DNA of 64,000 nt from Podospora pseudoanserina (lineage: Eukaryota > Ascomycota > Sordariomycetes > Sordariales > Podosporaceae). Every line of letters starts with the position of its first letter. Positions within the stretch are counted from its first letter, which is position 1. The notes beneath the pieces were generated by a model. The model ran no database searches and had not been told where the DNA came from. It saw only the letters and a list, made by a program, of their open reading frames with translations. The stretch spans positions 1,922,001-1,986,000 of the forward strand of contig NC_085921.1 of the NCBI RefSeq assembly GCF_035222485.1, given 5' to 3'. Of the stretch, positions 21,346 through 33,353 are shown in pieces. The position numbers and the translations under genes are program-made.

Positions 21346-22890
21346 TGTAGCTATCTAGCTTTCGAGCTGGAGGAGGTGTCTATATTTTTTGATAAGAAGC
21401 AAGTTGCTGTGTGAGAATGAGAACTGAGGAGAAATGCATTGGAGTGGTCAAAATGTTGATGAACTTAGCGTGTTGCCAAAACAATGAGTGGCAGGCGATC
21501 TGTGGGTAACTCTGCCAACCGATTGGAAAAGAACAGGTCAAAGTGATGTCTGAGAACAGATTCCGGGGTGATCTCACTTCTGAGGGGGGAAGCGAGTACA
21601 ATAGGCCTGGAAAGAATATTCAGGGTTACGAGAGAATAATACGGGGTTGTCGAGAACCGCGACATAAAGCAGGGCATTGACGTCGAACTCCGCTCTTTGG
21701 CCTTGTAAACCAGTTTAGATGACCCGCCAGACTGAGTAACTAGGTACCTAAGCATAACCCGGAAGCAGGTTTCTTAAAACTCCATGGGACCCATCTAATG
21801 AGATGGTCTACCTTAGGTCTGCCAACGATCAAATGGTGACATGGATCCAGTCTCCTGTAAGACTACCTGACGTCTGTGAAGCCTAAGGTGCCTACCTAAG
21901 CGCTCAAAAGGTCACACTCTTTCGAAAATAAGATAGCGAAATTAGCAACATTTCAGTTTTACTTGTGACCAGTGTTTGTTAGAAGGGGGTTGACCATGAA
22001 ACTTTATTGATGAGTGTTGAGCTACCCAAATAAAAAGGTAAATTTTGGCGTGTACAAGAGGACTGAAATTTCCAAGCCCTCTCGCACTTGCTCATTCTGA
22101 CCTTTGTCAGTAACCATTACTCCTGGCACTTATGCATACAGGTTCATGTTCCGAGACGATTATGAAGCTTCTGGTGGCATGTTATGCTATTAGTTCGATT
22201 GTCATCTAACTTTGGACTGTTCTCCTCGGCTACCTTGATGAATATGAAATCTGAGGAGTCGATATTCTCGGTACAAAAATCCCTAAACCGAAACCGTTCA
22301 TAAACATCGTTTCTGAACCATGCATTATCAACTTCATTATAATTTATATGCACTCGAGTATAGATTTTCTTGGAGTGAATTGTCACAGTATTCTTGATGA
22401 CAAAAGTTGTATGAAGGAAGAAAGCATGACTACCTTAGACGTCGTGTCGTTGCGTGGTAGCCAGTTGCTCTTAAGTCATCATTGAGCTCGGATCCCCTAA
22501 TAGCGAGTGTCGCTCTACTTGTCCAAGATAAAACAAACACCATCCTGGAAAGAGTATGAAGGTTTTGATCGTCCGAGCTTTTCACATCAGCTTTTTGTTT
22601 TGATTGTTTGGAATACAGAGCAACACAAGGGTGCTTTTATCGTATGGAGCAAAAGACAGCAAAGGGCTTGCATACTAAGCCAGATCGGAAACGTGATGCT
22701 TCCTTAAAGAGCCACCGCTTTAAACCTAAGACAGAGCGATGACTTCATGACCAGGGATCTCCAACATGGTGTCGATTTTGAGTTCCGCCACCCTCCGCAA
22801 CCTCCGCCAGCTCAAGCTTGAATGTTGCCGCCCCCTCTCCCCAGTATCCACACACCTTCGGCATCCATCCATCGTCGTACTGAACGAATA
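21346..22890. other. AT-richer gene-poor stretch
   Basis: No ORF over 100 codons. Base composition is more AT-rich than the flanks, especially 21.9-22.7 kb. AGGTACCTA-like motifs recur at about 21740-21900. I see no transposon terminal repeats. Confidence 0.45.
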
Positions 22891-23472
22891 ATGTGCACAT
22901 ACTACACGAACACCCGCTGGCTGTGCCACAAAACCAAAGGCTGCCAAGCTGAAGGACGACCCTGCAGGATCAAACCATCGTTCCACAAACCCCCACAACA
23001 GCCCATCTGCTGCAACTATGCCGACCGCTTCAGTGGGATCTGTTACGGAGTAACTTGTCAAGGTGGCGGGAGGAAGCCCAACCACTTCATCGACAGCGAA
23101 ACAGTCTTCTACAAGGGCCTCGAATGTCCCTGACATCATCGCAAGAAGATGTTGTCGCTGGAGAGGCTGTGGGAAGAGGAGTGGACCGAGCAGATAATCA
23201 AGGCGCACTTGACCAAGAGATACCACGACGCTGTCAAGCGACGAAAGCACGATGAGACGGCCAATAGAGCGAGGCTGATTCAGGAATTGTTCGAGGACGT
23301 AAAAAAAGGAAGGTCTGTTGTCCTCTTCTACAAGAGCGTGATGAAATGGCAAACCATAGCAATTGAAAGATGCCGCAAGGAGCTGGTAAAATTCAGTGGG
23401 TGTAATGCCGATCTGGCTTTGGCTGATGATGTTGTGGTCAGCCGGCAGGGCGGGTCTTTCGTCGGTATCTAA
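22891..23472 (+). pseudogene. Cys-rich short ORF interrupted by in-frame TGA
   Basis: The likely start is the ATG at 22891 (MCTYYTNTRWLCHKTKGC). Cysteines recur (WLCH, GCQ, PCR, ICC, ICY, TCQ), as in small fungal Cys-rich proteins of unknown role. The first part stops at TGA 23131-23133. The same frame then stays open for 113 more codons with a Lys/Arg-rich, helix-like sequence ending in GGSFVGI. No intron is needed to keep the frame. It may be one gene broken by a nonsense change (CGA to TGA would suffice), stop-codon readthrough, or two adjacent ORFs in register by chance. Confidence 0.45.
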
Positions 23473-23553
23473 AACCCTAGCCCGAGTACGCCAGGGGCTT
23501 CTGTTGAGACAACCTGGCATTTACTCCTTTCTGGTCTTCGACTGATCGAAGGA

Positions 23554-24741
23554 CTAGGCTTGCGGGGTGACCTCGCTCCCAGTCTTCGCACTCTCTCGTA
23601 CTGCCTCGATTATTCGCAGAACCTGCGCCGCCTGTGACGCAGGCACTGGTACACCTTCCTCCTTTCCGCTTGCAACAGCCTTCGCAAACAGGTGATAGAA
23701 CCTGACATATGTCTCCGGCTCTACAGTAGGGCAAACCTGGTCTTCCACCTTCCCGTCACCGCCGACGATACACAACCTCCCGAATCTGTCCTCCGATTCC
23801 TTGCCGAAGTCGGTGTCAGTCGCCTTGCCACCGGCTCGGAGATGATCCTCCTGAGGATCCAACCCGCTCTTATGATAACTGCCTTTGGTACCCCGGACCC
23901 AGAACCGCATCTGTCTGGTCTCGACACAGGCGACGCCGGCACGAACAAAGACCAACAACCCCTTGTTCTTATAGCTCAGGATAGCAGTCACACTATCCGG
24001 CTCCTGCTCATCGGTCCCATCCCCAGTGACAAGCCTCCCTTCTCTCTGGTTGACGAATCTCCCTGTCACGCCATCAGGCATACCAAACAACACAAACACC
24101 TGATCCAACAAGTGGGAGCCAAGATCATACAACACCCCTCCCGCCTCGTCCATCTTGAGCCCCGCCTTCCACGTCGAACCCTTCGCCAGAGCCGTCAATC
24201 GTAATCTGTCAAAGTGCGTCTCGAACTCGACAATTCTTCCCAGCTTGTCCTCCTTGAGGAGATTCTGAACAGTAAGAAAGTCCGAATCCCATCGCCGGTT
24301 CTGATAGACGCAAAGCACCCGCTTTTGCTGTCTCGCCAAAGCAGTCAACTCATCCGCCTCGCCTGAGGTGGGAACAAACGGCTTCTCGACAAGGACATGC
24401 TTGTTGTTGAGCAGTGCTGAGCGGGTCAGGGGGTAGTGGGTGTTTGGTGGGGTGCAGAGGACCACCACGTCGACGTCTGGGTCGGCGATGAGATCCTCGG
24501 TAGCAGTGTAGTGCTTGAGGTCAGGGTAGTCTTCTGGGGCGGAGTTGCCTGGCTTGGGAGTGCGCTGGACGATAGAGTGAAGCTTGAGGGAGGGGGTGAG
24601 TTGGATGAAAGGGATGTGAAAGACTTTGGCGGAGAGGCTGGAGGGGGTGGGTTAGCCGCTGGGTTAGGGTTGGGTATGGAGATTAGGAGGAGAGACGAAC
24701 CCATAGCCGACGATGCCAACGTTGAATTGCTTTTCGGTCAT
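23554..24741 (-). CDS. Gfo/Idh/MocA-family NAD(P) oxidoreductase
   Basis: Two exons (24741-24701 and 24637-23554) give 374 residues. The 63-base intron splits the Rossmann glycine motif, read across it as FNVGIVGYGLSAKVF. Downstream, VVLCTPPNTHYP and ALLNNKHVLVEKPFVPT are the classic cofactor-binding and EKP motifs, with a C-terminal GFO_IDH_MocA-type domain containing GGVLYDLGSHLLDQ. Family members oxidise sugars or related polyols in the cytosol; the substrate here cannot be read from sequence. Length and layout match complete enzymes. The short first exon (41 bases) is chosen because it restores the N-terminal beta-strand and the glycine motif. Confidence 0.88.
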
Positions 24742-25538
24742 TGTGAGATTAGTGTTTAAGACTGATGGAAAGTTTGGTTCTTTCGGAATACCTTTCAGAT
24801 AGGATTTCTTTCAGAATTAAAAGCCCCTTTTTGAGCATTGAAAGTCGTCGTTGTCTGCGGGGTAGCTGTGGTGCTGAGTCAAGAATCCACCCCCGCGATG
24901 GACTCGTATCAAGACCCCACTACCCGGGATGACGTCGAGCTCATGGAGAGAACACCATCTCAAGATGTCGACCAGGTTCGACAGTTTTTTCTTTATATCT
25001 TGATGAAAAAGCCAGATCTTTTTATTGTCATTACATATTTTGTTTAACACAACATTCTAGCCTCTCGGCTTCATGCCATTACGGTATGAAGTGTCGTCAA
25101 AAGAAGGCGGAACTAGCCGCCCCCCTTGCACCTTAACGGACCGACTCTGCTATCCCCATGGGGCTCCACGCACTCGATGACACATCAAATGATGGAACTG
25201 TTAATATCCGGGACTTTGATTGTGGAGGTCGTTGGGTCGAGTGGAAAGCCGAACAAGCCCTCAGCTCGCGAGCCAGGATAAGAAAGGAGGCTGCTCCTTG
25301 TCTCCACGAAGAACAACTTATTTTACCTTGCATCATATGTTTGGTGAAGGTCTATAGGTACTTCTTACATGGCTCGGCTGACACTTTGCAGTGGGCTGAC
25401 CTTTTGAAATCCGGGATGATGATATTTGAAATCTGGGATGGAGAAGGTTTGTATTAGAACATCCCAGCAGGTTGTGGACTTTAGCTTGCCAGCTGGGTAT
25501 CTAACAAGGTCTCGGCTTCCCTTCCCAACCCGAGCGTT
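24742..25538. other. Intergenic
   Basis: Between the oxidoreductase start and the stop of the next minus-strand gene. ORFs of up to 99 codons overlap on both strands without domain support. Confidence 0.5.
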
Positions 25539-26459
25539 CTACCTCATGCTACGTTGGTATTCCTCTGTCGACTTCCATGCCAACTTAGTATCCCACATGA
25601 CGGGAGGGCACTCGGCATCCAGGAAAGCCGCGGCAATCTCCTTGAAGTCATGACTCTCATAAGTACCCAGTTCAAGAGGATTATCCTCATATATTTTGTC
25701 GTCAAAGATCACGCAAAGATTCCTTCGAAACTGAGTCTTGGCTTTACGCCACTCCAAAAAGCCAGCATCCCCAGGGAGGAGGCGAAGGACATTTCGGCAT
25801 TCCCACTCGGCGACGGCTTTACAGCGCATCGGACCGGCTGGGAACAGAAACTGAATGGCGCTCAGCTTCGTTTGCTCACGAAGAAGATCTTCCGAGCTTC
25901 TGGGTGAATCGCGCGCTGAAGCGAGTGTTTTGCGAACGGCCACCAGGAAGCCAGTGAGAAGGCCTAGATAAGTACAACAGAACAGCCGTTAGCGGGGTGA
26001 TGGGGACTGAAGGTATTAAGAATTGACATATTTTGACAATTGGACCGCACTTGAGACGAAAGTTGGAGTGTCGGAACTTGTATGAATCGTAATAGTGGGC
26101 AAATTTGACAAGTGCGTGAAGGTCCAAAGCGTCTCCACGCATGACAAGAGGGATCTGTGAGCAAAGGATGAGTTAGCGATGACATAAAACAGTTGTATTT
26201 CGCTTTGAAGTAGTGGAAGCATACTTGGTAGGCAGCGATGTTGTGACTGTTGCAGATGTTCATGCCGTCAGGGTCATGCACCACAACGGAACTGGGGGTT
26301 CGAAAAGATATCTGGTTCGATTTCTTTGCAGAAAAGCTTCTCAACACAATAGAAATTGAGCAACTTGTCCAAGTCCTTCCGCTTCAAATAGTTCTCGAGG
26401 TATTGGATACAAGTATCCAGCCCCGGTGCAAAAGTACACTCGTGGTTGTCGAAGGTCAT
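25539..26459 (-). pseudogene. Unknown paralogue A, frame discontinuity in first exon
   Basis: Three exons (26459-26225, 26154-26046, 25963-25539) are supported by splice signals (GTATGC..CTAAC..CACAG and GTCCAA..CTAAC..TCTAG). The first begins MTFDNHECTFAPGLDTCIQY. Later exons read MRGDALDLHALVKFAHYYDSYKF and GFLVAVRKTLASARD, ending EYQRSMR. The helical segment ALVKFAHYYDSYKF resembles the C-terminal helices of fungal BTB-type proteins, but no full BTB fold is visible. Total exon length is 769, one over a multiple of three: the frame of FCKEIEPDIF meets a stop just where the frame of HDPDGMNICNSHNIAAYQ begins (about 26280). Either an unseen intron or a one-base change is involved. It shares motifs with the next gene upstream. 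Confidence 0.5.
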
Positions 26460-26634
26460 AGTTGTTGACTTGATGATTCCCAATGGAGGTGGACGAGGAT
26501 GTGAGTTTGTAAAGATGTAAGGGATGGATCGAAGGGGAGAATAGGCGACAAGAAGAAACGTGAAACTCACAGGGCCACAATAAATAACCAGTCCAAACAA
26601 GGCAAACGCGGACTGACGGTGAATTCCTTCGGCT

Positions 26635-27036
26635 TCATTGTTTACTTCCCATTGCCACTACATCAGATGCTTTCCAGGCAGGTGTTTGGTCGTACTTGTT
26701 ACTTGTTTGCAAGCAATGCACAACCCTATGCTCTCTGATCAAATATTCAACAAAGTGAAAACAATACTTTGCATTAAAGAAGTCAGCTATGGCTCCCGGC
26801 TCGCTGCATAACAGTGGAAGGTTCGACTCAAGACATGCTTTTGTCACGCAATCCGACGCAAAGAGATTGACACCCGAAGGGTGTGGATGCTCGCGCCGGC
26901 ACACCTTCTCGGCATCCGCAAACAAGTCTTCAATGCACCTCGCCTCGTCCTGCCGGCGGAACGGCTCCAGACACGGGAGACACGTGTCTGGGCCTGGCGC
27001 GCGCGAGCAGGAGAGGGTCGACGGTGACTTCGTCAT
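26635..27036 (-). CDS. Unknown paralogue B of the neighbouring gene
   Basis: A 133-residue ORF. It aligns by eye with the start of paralogue A: APGPDTCLPCLEPF versus APGLDTCIQYLENY, EKVCRRE versus EKLFCKE, HPSGVNLFASDCVTKA versus DPDGMNICNSHNIAA, and ADFFNAKYCFHFVEYLIREH versus VKFAHYYDSYKFRH. It lacks the C-terminal exons of A, so it may be a short or truncated copy. It has nine cysteines. No known family is recognised. The two genes lie head to tail about 175 bases apart, suggesting a local duplication. Confidence 0.5.
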   Translation of the reverse strand: MTKSPSTLSCSRAPGPDTCLPCLEPFRRQDEARCIEDLFADAEKVCRREHPHPSGVNLFASDCVTKACLESNLPLLCSEPGAIADFFNAKYCFHFVEYLIREHRVVHCLQTSNKYDQTPAWKASDVVAMGSKQ

Positions 27037-28155
27037 GGTGGCTGCTGGTGGGAACTTGATGAAGTCGGGTGGGTGGGAGATCGGATGGTGTTGGCGGCAT
27101 GATGAGTCTCAGTGGGGTGGAAGAAAGAGAAAAGAGAAAGGACCGGCCGGCGCGGGCGGGCGACCGGGGGCTGGGGTGCCAGACATCGACGGATGGCCGG
27201 GCTAGGCCCGGGGGCAGCGAGGCCGGGGGTACACACCCGGGACCGGGATGCCATACCGGGTGAGGTACCGGCCGCGTAACAAGAGTCGCTTGCAGTGATG
27301 CTGTTAAAGCTGCTAGACTTCCGCCGCGTTCCCCTCGGGGTGATAGTCTAGAAGACTGTGGAAACCCACAAGTCGGTCGCCGATTGTTCATAACAACACG
27401 ACCTTATGTCTGTGTTTTTTGTAGCTTGGTATCTTAAGAACTGGTTATCTCCAGAAACCGTTCTCTTAAGCTGGGATGAATTTTGTTCAGTCCTCTCTCA
27501 AGTTAAGCACCTGGGTGTTAGGGTTGAAGAAGGATTGGAACGGTCATACAAAAGGTTGCTATATAAATTCGCGGTACCTAGTTAGACCTTTGGGAAATGT
27601 GACAATGTGTGCTGCTTACAGGAATAATAGACTGCCCAAGCCAATATGGCGCCGTAAGGTAACGAAGGTCATCGATGAACTAGACTGACCGAGCTGTATA
27701 AGCAGGAACACCACAAAATTCAATAATCAAAACAGCATTGAACAGAAAAGACAGAAGAGCAAGTTCTCTGGAACCAATCCTCACCAAAAAGGCAGAGAGA
27801 GAAAGAGAGAGAGAGAGTGAGCAACCTACCATTTGACTCAATCACAATAACAGAACAGAAAAAGAGCAGACGAAAGAACAACAAATCAAACAAAACACCA
27901 CCCCCCACCCCCCATCACAAACCCACAATGATGGGCCAAAACAAACAGCCGCAACCTTCAACTGTTAATCAACCATCAGAACAAGAACAAAGTAAATTCC
28001 AATCTGTAAAATATCTCCAAAGAATAGTAATCTAAATCTCAATCTCTCTCTTTACTGCCCTGATAATTACCCATTTTCTCTCTTTATTACTTCCCCCCCA
28101 ATTTCACTCTACCATCAACCTGCTCACAAGCTTGCACTCTCTCCCCGTGACTGTG
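27037..28155. other. GC-rich island then AT/GA-rich spacer
   Basis: No gene is supported. 27130-27280 is very GC-rich with many CCGG/CCCGGG words. A hairpin-capable stretch CTAGACT...AGTCTAG lies at 27313-27351 with an inner CCCCTCGGGG. From 27.4 kb onward the sequence turns AT-rich. A GA microsatellite lies at about 27795-27822. The last part is the 3' region of the mucin-like gene. Confidence 0.5.
27795..27822. repeat. GA microsatellite
   Basis: A run of AGAGAGAGAAAGAGAGAGAGAGAG in spacer sequence; no gene is affected. Confidence 0.8.
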
Positions 28156-30496
28156 CTAATGTCCAGGATGACCCTTCCCCTCAACAGCAGCCTTCACCCT
28201 CCCCCACCTCGCCGCTCCATACCGATTCCAGTACCCATAGCCATAACCCCCTCCATATCCATACCCAGGCTCAGGCGTCTCAGTCGGGGTGCTGGTTGTT
28301 TCGTCAGAGGTAGTAGTGGTGGTGGTTGCGGTCAGAGTCGAGAAGGTGGTTGGTTGGGCGGCACTGGACTCTGTGGTCACACCAGTTGGGTCGACAGAGG
28401 CGGTTTCAGTAGCGGGTGTGGTTGTGTTGGAGTATTGATGGGATGACGTAGATGGGAGAAGTGTCGGCTCGGTTGTGCCAGTTTCTGAGAAGGGAATGCT
28501 GGAAGTGGAAGTTGTGAAGACTGGGTCGACGGATCCCGTTTCTGAGATGGGGGCTGAGGAGGTGTAGGACGCTGTGGGGTCGATGACCGATGCCGAGGTG
28601 GTGGAGGTGTAAGTGTAAGAAGCTGTTGGGTCGACAACTGCTGTTTCGGACAAGGGAGATGAAGAGGTGGCGTAAGAGGAGGTAGAGGCTCCAGTGGGGT
28701 CGACGCTTGCAGTCTCACTTAAGGGGAAGGAGGTGGTGTGCGAGGCTGTTGGGTCAACAATCACAGTCTCTGACAAAGAGGCTGAAGTGGTGGTGTATGA
28801 AGACGAAGTTACTCCAGTGGGATCAACGCTTCCAGTGGTGTAAGTAGGGTCGACACCGGCCGTGCCAGACGAGACAGTGGAAGAGCGGTTCAAGCTAGAA
28901 GGGAAAGAGAAGGTATAGCTGCCGTAAACAGGCCTGCTGGTGGTGCTCGAAGTGGGAATGGAAGTATCAGCTCTGGTCGTTGTAGTGTTGACGAAAACAG
29001 GCCGAGATGTGGCACTGGAAGTGAGGGTGGAAGTGAAAGAGAGGATAGGGTCAGCGGTGCCTGTTGTAAAGATGGTCGGCTCCGACGATGTTGGCTCGAT
29101 ATATGTTCTTGTAGTCGGTATAGTAGAGCCATTGATCGACGTGTTGTCGGTGGGGAGAGCAGAAGAGGAGGACAGCACAGGGTCGTTGGTTCCGGTCGTA
29201 GCTACAGAGCCTTCAGACGAGGGGGCAACCGTGGGCAACGAGGAGTTGGGTAGACCAGTAATCGATGTCGAAGGACTGCCCGGCTCGGTCTCGGAGATCG
29301 GATCATAGGTGCTTGTTTCGGCACCAGAAGAGCTGGGAAGGGTGCTCACGCTCCACGACGTGGGAGCCGTGAAGCCGCGAGATGACGAAATAGGAGTGAC
29401 AATCACCTCGCTGACTGTGGTTGAGGATATGTATGTTGGCTCGTAAGTGTCGGTGTCTGAACCTGTTCGAACTACCAATGAGTTAGCTACTGATGTTGAC
29501 ACAGAAGTCATCGTGCAACACGTACCTGACGATGTCGTCTGATACGTCACGCTCGGCTGGTACGAGTACGGGGCGCCAGAGGTATGGTTGCTCCAGATAC
29601 CAGTCCCGCTCGGGTGAGGGAAGGGATATCCAGTACCACCAGTGCCTGTTGGCCAAGGAATCCAGCGAGAAGTGGAGGGCGCCGTGACTGTGGCGAAGAT
29701 GGACGACGTCAAGGTCAAAGTCACAAAGCTAGTCGAGTCGACTTCAGAGGTCACCGGCAGCTCGGTGGCCACAGAAGAAGTGGTCCCAACTGGATCGACG
29801 CCTTCTGTGCTGGAACCAGTGGGAACCGAGGAGACACTGGCAGCAATAGTCGACGTCAGGTCATCCGTGATGGAAGGGAATGTCTCCATAGGTGCTGTGC
29901 TGACTCCAGTTGGCACCACAGGAGCAGTGGTATTCCAGCGACCTGTTGGTGTAGCAGACGCAGGTGAGTCGCTGGGTCCAGTGCCCCAGGGAGCAGTACC
30001 CCAGGGAGCAGTACCACTGCTAGGAAGACTGGTGCGGCTACTCCAGACATAGGTCGAGTTTGCGTATGATGGAAGCAAGGTTGTGCCTCCTGTCGGGGCT
30101 GTCCCACCAGTCGGGCCAACGATGCCGGTGGTGGAAAGGGGTGTTGAAGTGTGGTTGAACCATGCAGATGAGGATAGCGAGGAGCTTCCTGGAAGGTTGG
30201 AGACCGTGTGTCCAAGTGTGCAGGAAGTCGTAGTGGGAGCAGCACGGGATGAAGAGCAACCGCCATAGACTGTGACCGTGGTCGTAGCATAGGTAGGGGT
30301 GCAAGAGCCGATGCGAACTGTCACTGTTTCTGTAACGGTCTCTGTGGATTCGGCATGGACAACATGTCCGCGGTCAACAGGAATGTGCGCTAAAGCAACG
30401 GCATGGCTATTAAAGATCAGTTACTGTGTCATGCGAGTTGAAGAAGTCAACATACCCAAGACTCAACAGAGCCAACGAGTGAATACCTCCCAACAT
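28156..30496 (-). CDS. Ser/Thr-rich secreted mucin-like wall protein
   Basis: Three exons (30496-30456, 30406-29526, 29462-28156) give about 742 residues. The first exon supplies a signal peptide (MLGGIHSLALLSLGHAVALA). A short Cys-containing N-terminal region with alternating Thr/Val (TVTETVTVRIGSC, TVTVYGGC) follows. Most of the protein is Ser/Thr/Pro with repeats of the form SET..VDPT..TTSS, which are expected to be heavily O-glycosylated. The C-terminus is unusual: GYGYGGGYGYGYW followed by a basic tail. I see no hydrophobic GPI signal at the end, so the protein is probably secreted or trapped in the wall by other means. The 63-base second intron is in frame and stop-free, so retention would add 21 residues. 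Confidence 0.82.
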
Positions 30497-32529
30497 GGCG
30501 GCGGTAGAGCCTTATCGTATGCTAAAAGAACGTAGCGGCACCTCTGAATGAACGGAGGAAAGCGACCTGCTGGCTGAAGAAGAAGAGAACCATCGCAAAA
30601 AGCATCCTCATGACCTTCTTATATCATTCCACAACCAGCAACATGTTTCGTTTCCCATCCTCCTGTTTGGTCAGAGCTGTGCCCCCGTCAACGGCCGAGT
30701 TTGCCCTTCATCATAGGAACAACCCCGGTCCAAGCAAGATGTCACCAACCTCATGTTTGCACTCATTTGGGAAAGGAGCCAGACCGATGTGGCTTGAAAT
30801 GTATTGATCCGTCGGTATGAAAGGACGCACCTGGAGTGCGTCGTGAGTGTTTCCACGGTGCGCCACCTTCGACCGTTGCCAAAGGCAAACCGATCTCGCC
30901 AAGGAAAGGACGTTTTGGAGACGGCCTTGTGTGACATTAAAACAGCCTCGAAAGGGAAAAGACTAAACAGAGACCCGGGGAATCCTGGTGAGTCCTCTGC
31001 AAGCGAGCCATTCAGCTGTTGCTGAATCCCGTTTGCATGCAGCTGCACCGTCCCGATGCTTTTCACGGCCGCATATACTACCGGTGGCGTGCGCACTGCA
31101 CCGGGAGGGAATGCGAGATAGCCGAAAAGATTTTTCAACGTTATATGATGGCTGTTACATGACGAGTAGGGTTGCTGGTTGGTTGTACCATGCGCGGCTC
31201 GACGTTCGGTATTCGTAAGAAAAGGGGGCTGGAAACGATTTTGGTTGCTCGTTGGTCTCAGAGTAGATGTCACAGACTCTAGAAAAGAAGTCTGGGATCT
31301 AAACAAGCAGTTCGTCGTTGCCAGCGGAATGTCTTGATACAGGGTTGGCTTGTCTTTTGCAGGGGTAGCTGCTAGGTGTCAGGGACAGCCACAGTCGACG
31401 CGCATGAGAGGACATGTGGTGTCAAGATTGGCTGTGGTCTGCCGACGCATACCCAACTTTGCCATTTATCGAGATATATCACGGAACAATCCATCTCTGT
31501 TCACCTAGCGTCGACAATAGTAACTGCGAAGAATGCTAGCAGAAAGTCAAGATACACCGACCTCCACGTGGAAAGGAATACACCCGCATGTCTGCCACGA
31601 GCGATGGAAAAATAGCATGGCGGGCACAGCGATGAATGCACGGTATTAGTTGAGTCAAACAGAGACAGCTCCAGCTGTGGAAAGGCACTCGTATTGTTCA
31701 TGACTCTGATTCTCTTCGTTCCTGCAGCGGCTGACCTGCGGCTGGCCGATGGCAAGGCGACACGAAAGCCGTGCTTCCCCATCACAGACGGGCGATGCGG
31801 CTGCCATAGCTAACGCCTAGGGAGTACAACCGAATAAGCGGGCTTTTCACTAAAGAAATTGGCGGACCGACCTGCGGAAACGGCCTTGGAAAGGGGCCCA
31901 CCAGATCTTGCATGTTGACGACGTCTGCTGTGCGCGTTACCTGTCATGCCTGAAGATCGGTGATCCGGGACCCGGGGTGGCTGGCGGCGTGTTTCCAAGC
32001 AAATGAGATGCACGTCAGATAAATGAGGATGCTGTCGTGGACGGAGTCGTGCATTAAAGTATTGAAGCGGTGACCAGGAGGCAAGAAACCTGGAGACTCG
32101 GGATCGGAAGCCTCAGTGACGGATGTCGGGCCTGTCCATCAACCATCCCGACCGGAGAATACGGGGATAGTGGTCAGACTCGCCAGTTCCGAGAACAACC
32201 TGACCTGCTATTTTGGTAAGTAATAGAAGTTTCTGGCGTCTGTTTTGTGTTCTCCGGTGCGGAACATCGAGGGTTCACGGGACACTGGGGCTCGACAGAT
32301 GGCTCGAGAACTCGAGGTCTCGGTGAGAAAGCTGCTGAAAGAAATCGAGTTCTGAAACCTGTGACTGGGAGTGAGGGGATGATCCTGGACACGATAATGA
32401 CGGCTGCACAAACCCGGAGGCCTAGGTGTCTTGGAGGAGCGAGGATGATGAACTGAGAATGTCTTGATGTCATATTCGAACGACCGCTGAACAACATATC
32501 CAACAAAATACCTACCCTACGAGGAAACG
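30497..32529. other. Gene-poor stretch
   Basis: A 211-codon minus-strand ORF (31306-30671) and several shorter ones are present but have no domain, no splice context and low-complexity Ser/Arg composition. I treat them as chance. Nothing else is seen. Confidence 0.5.
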
Positions 32530-33353
32530 TTACAATTTTGTAACCTCGCTGGTGCCCAAGAAGCGCTCCTCGGCCGTCTTCCAGTTGATGACGTTCCAGA
32601 TATTCTCGACATACGCAGCCTTTCCGTTGAGATACTAGGAACCGGATGTTAGCTTTCAAGCTACAGCAAGAAAAGAGCTCGGAAAAAAATTACCTGAAGA
32701 TAGTAAGCATGCTCCCACATATCGACACCAAACACGGGAACATCTCGTCCAACCACCGGATCTTGATCCTTGGTGGTCACGATCCGCAGCCCATTCACAC
32801 TGTCCTTGACCAGCCAGCCCCAACCACTTCCTTGAATCCCCAGCAAGGTGCTAGAGAAAGCCTTCTTGAAGTCGTCCAGACTGCCCCAGGTCTTCTCGAC
32901 AGCAGCAACCAGCTTTTTTGCAGCCTCGGGCTTCGTCTCTTCGCTCTCGGCGGGGGCAAGGTTCTTCCAGAACAGCGAGTGGTTGATATGCCCCCCACCG
33001 TTGAACTTGATGACCTGCTGCATCTCGATCTGACTGGCAATATCGCCTGCGCCAACAGCAGCAACGTGCAACTTGAGAGCGTTGTTCAAGTTTGTCACAT
33101 AGGCCTGGTGGTGCTTGCTGTGGTGCAGCTCCATGATCTGGGCTGAAATGTGCGGTTCCAAAGCCTGCAATTCAGTGTTAGCGCATGACACCTAGCAGAC
33201 GGAGCAGTCAAGACTTACATTGTAAGCATATGGCAATGCCGGCAGGGTGTACTCTTGAACAGCCATCTTGGTAGCGTTAAAGTCCTCGCCGGAGAAGGCC
33301 CTCAAAGGCGCCTGGACGGCGAGATACTTCAAGATATTGTCAAAGTTGACCAT
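32530..33353 (-). CDS. Fe/Mn superoxide dismutase
   Basis: Three exons (33353-33219, 33164-32694, 32634-32530) give 236 residues. The enzyme converts superoxide to peroxide and oxygen. Metal ligands are visible: the first His in the ELHHSKHHQAYV helix, the second in GGGHINHSLFW, and Asp plus His in FGVDMWEHAYY. Glycine-rich GGGHINH and IQGSGWGWL, with Gln in the second, indicate the manganese type. The N-terminal ~25 residues (MVNFDNILKYLAVQAPLRAF) precede MAVQEYTLPALPYAYN and could be a mitochondrial leader, although they are weakly basic; translation from the inner Met would give a cytosolic form. The intron positions fall inside the usual fungal SOD reading frame without altering motifs. 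Confidence 0.93.

Noticed and set aside
30671-31306. 211-codon minus-strand ORF
   Set aside because: No domain, Ser/Arg-rich, no splice or promoter support; likely chance.
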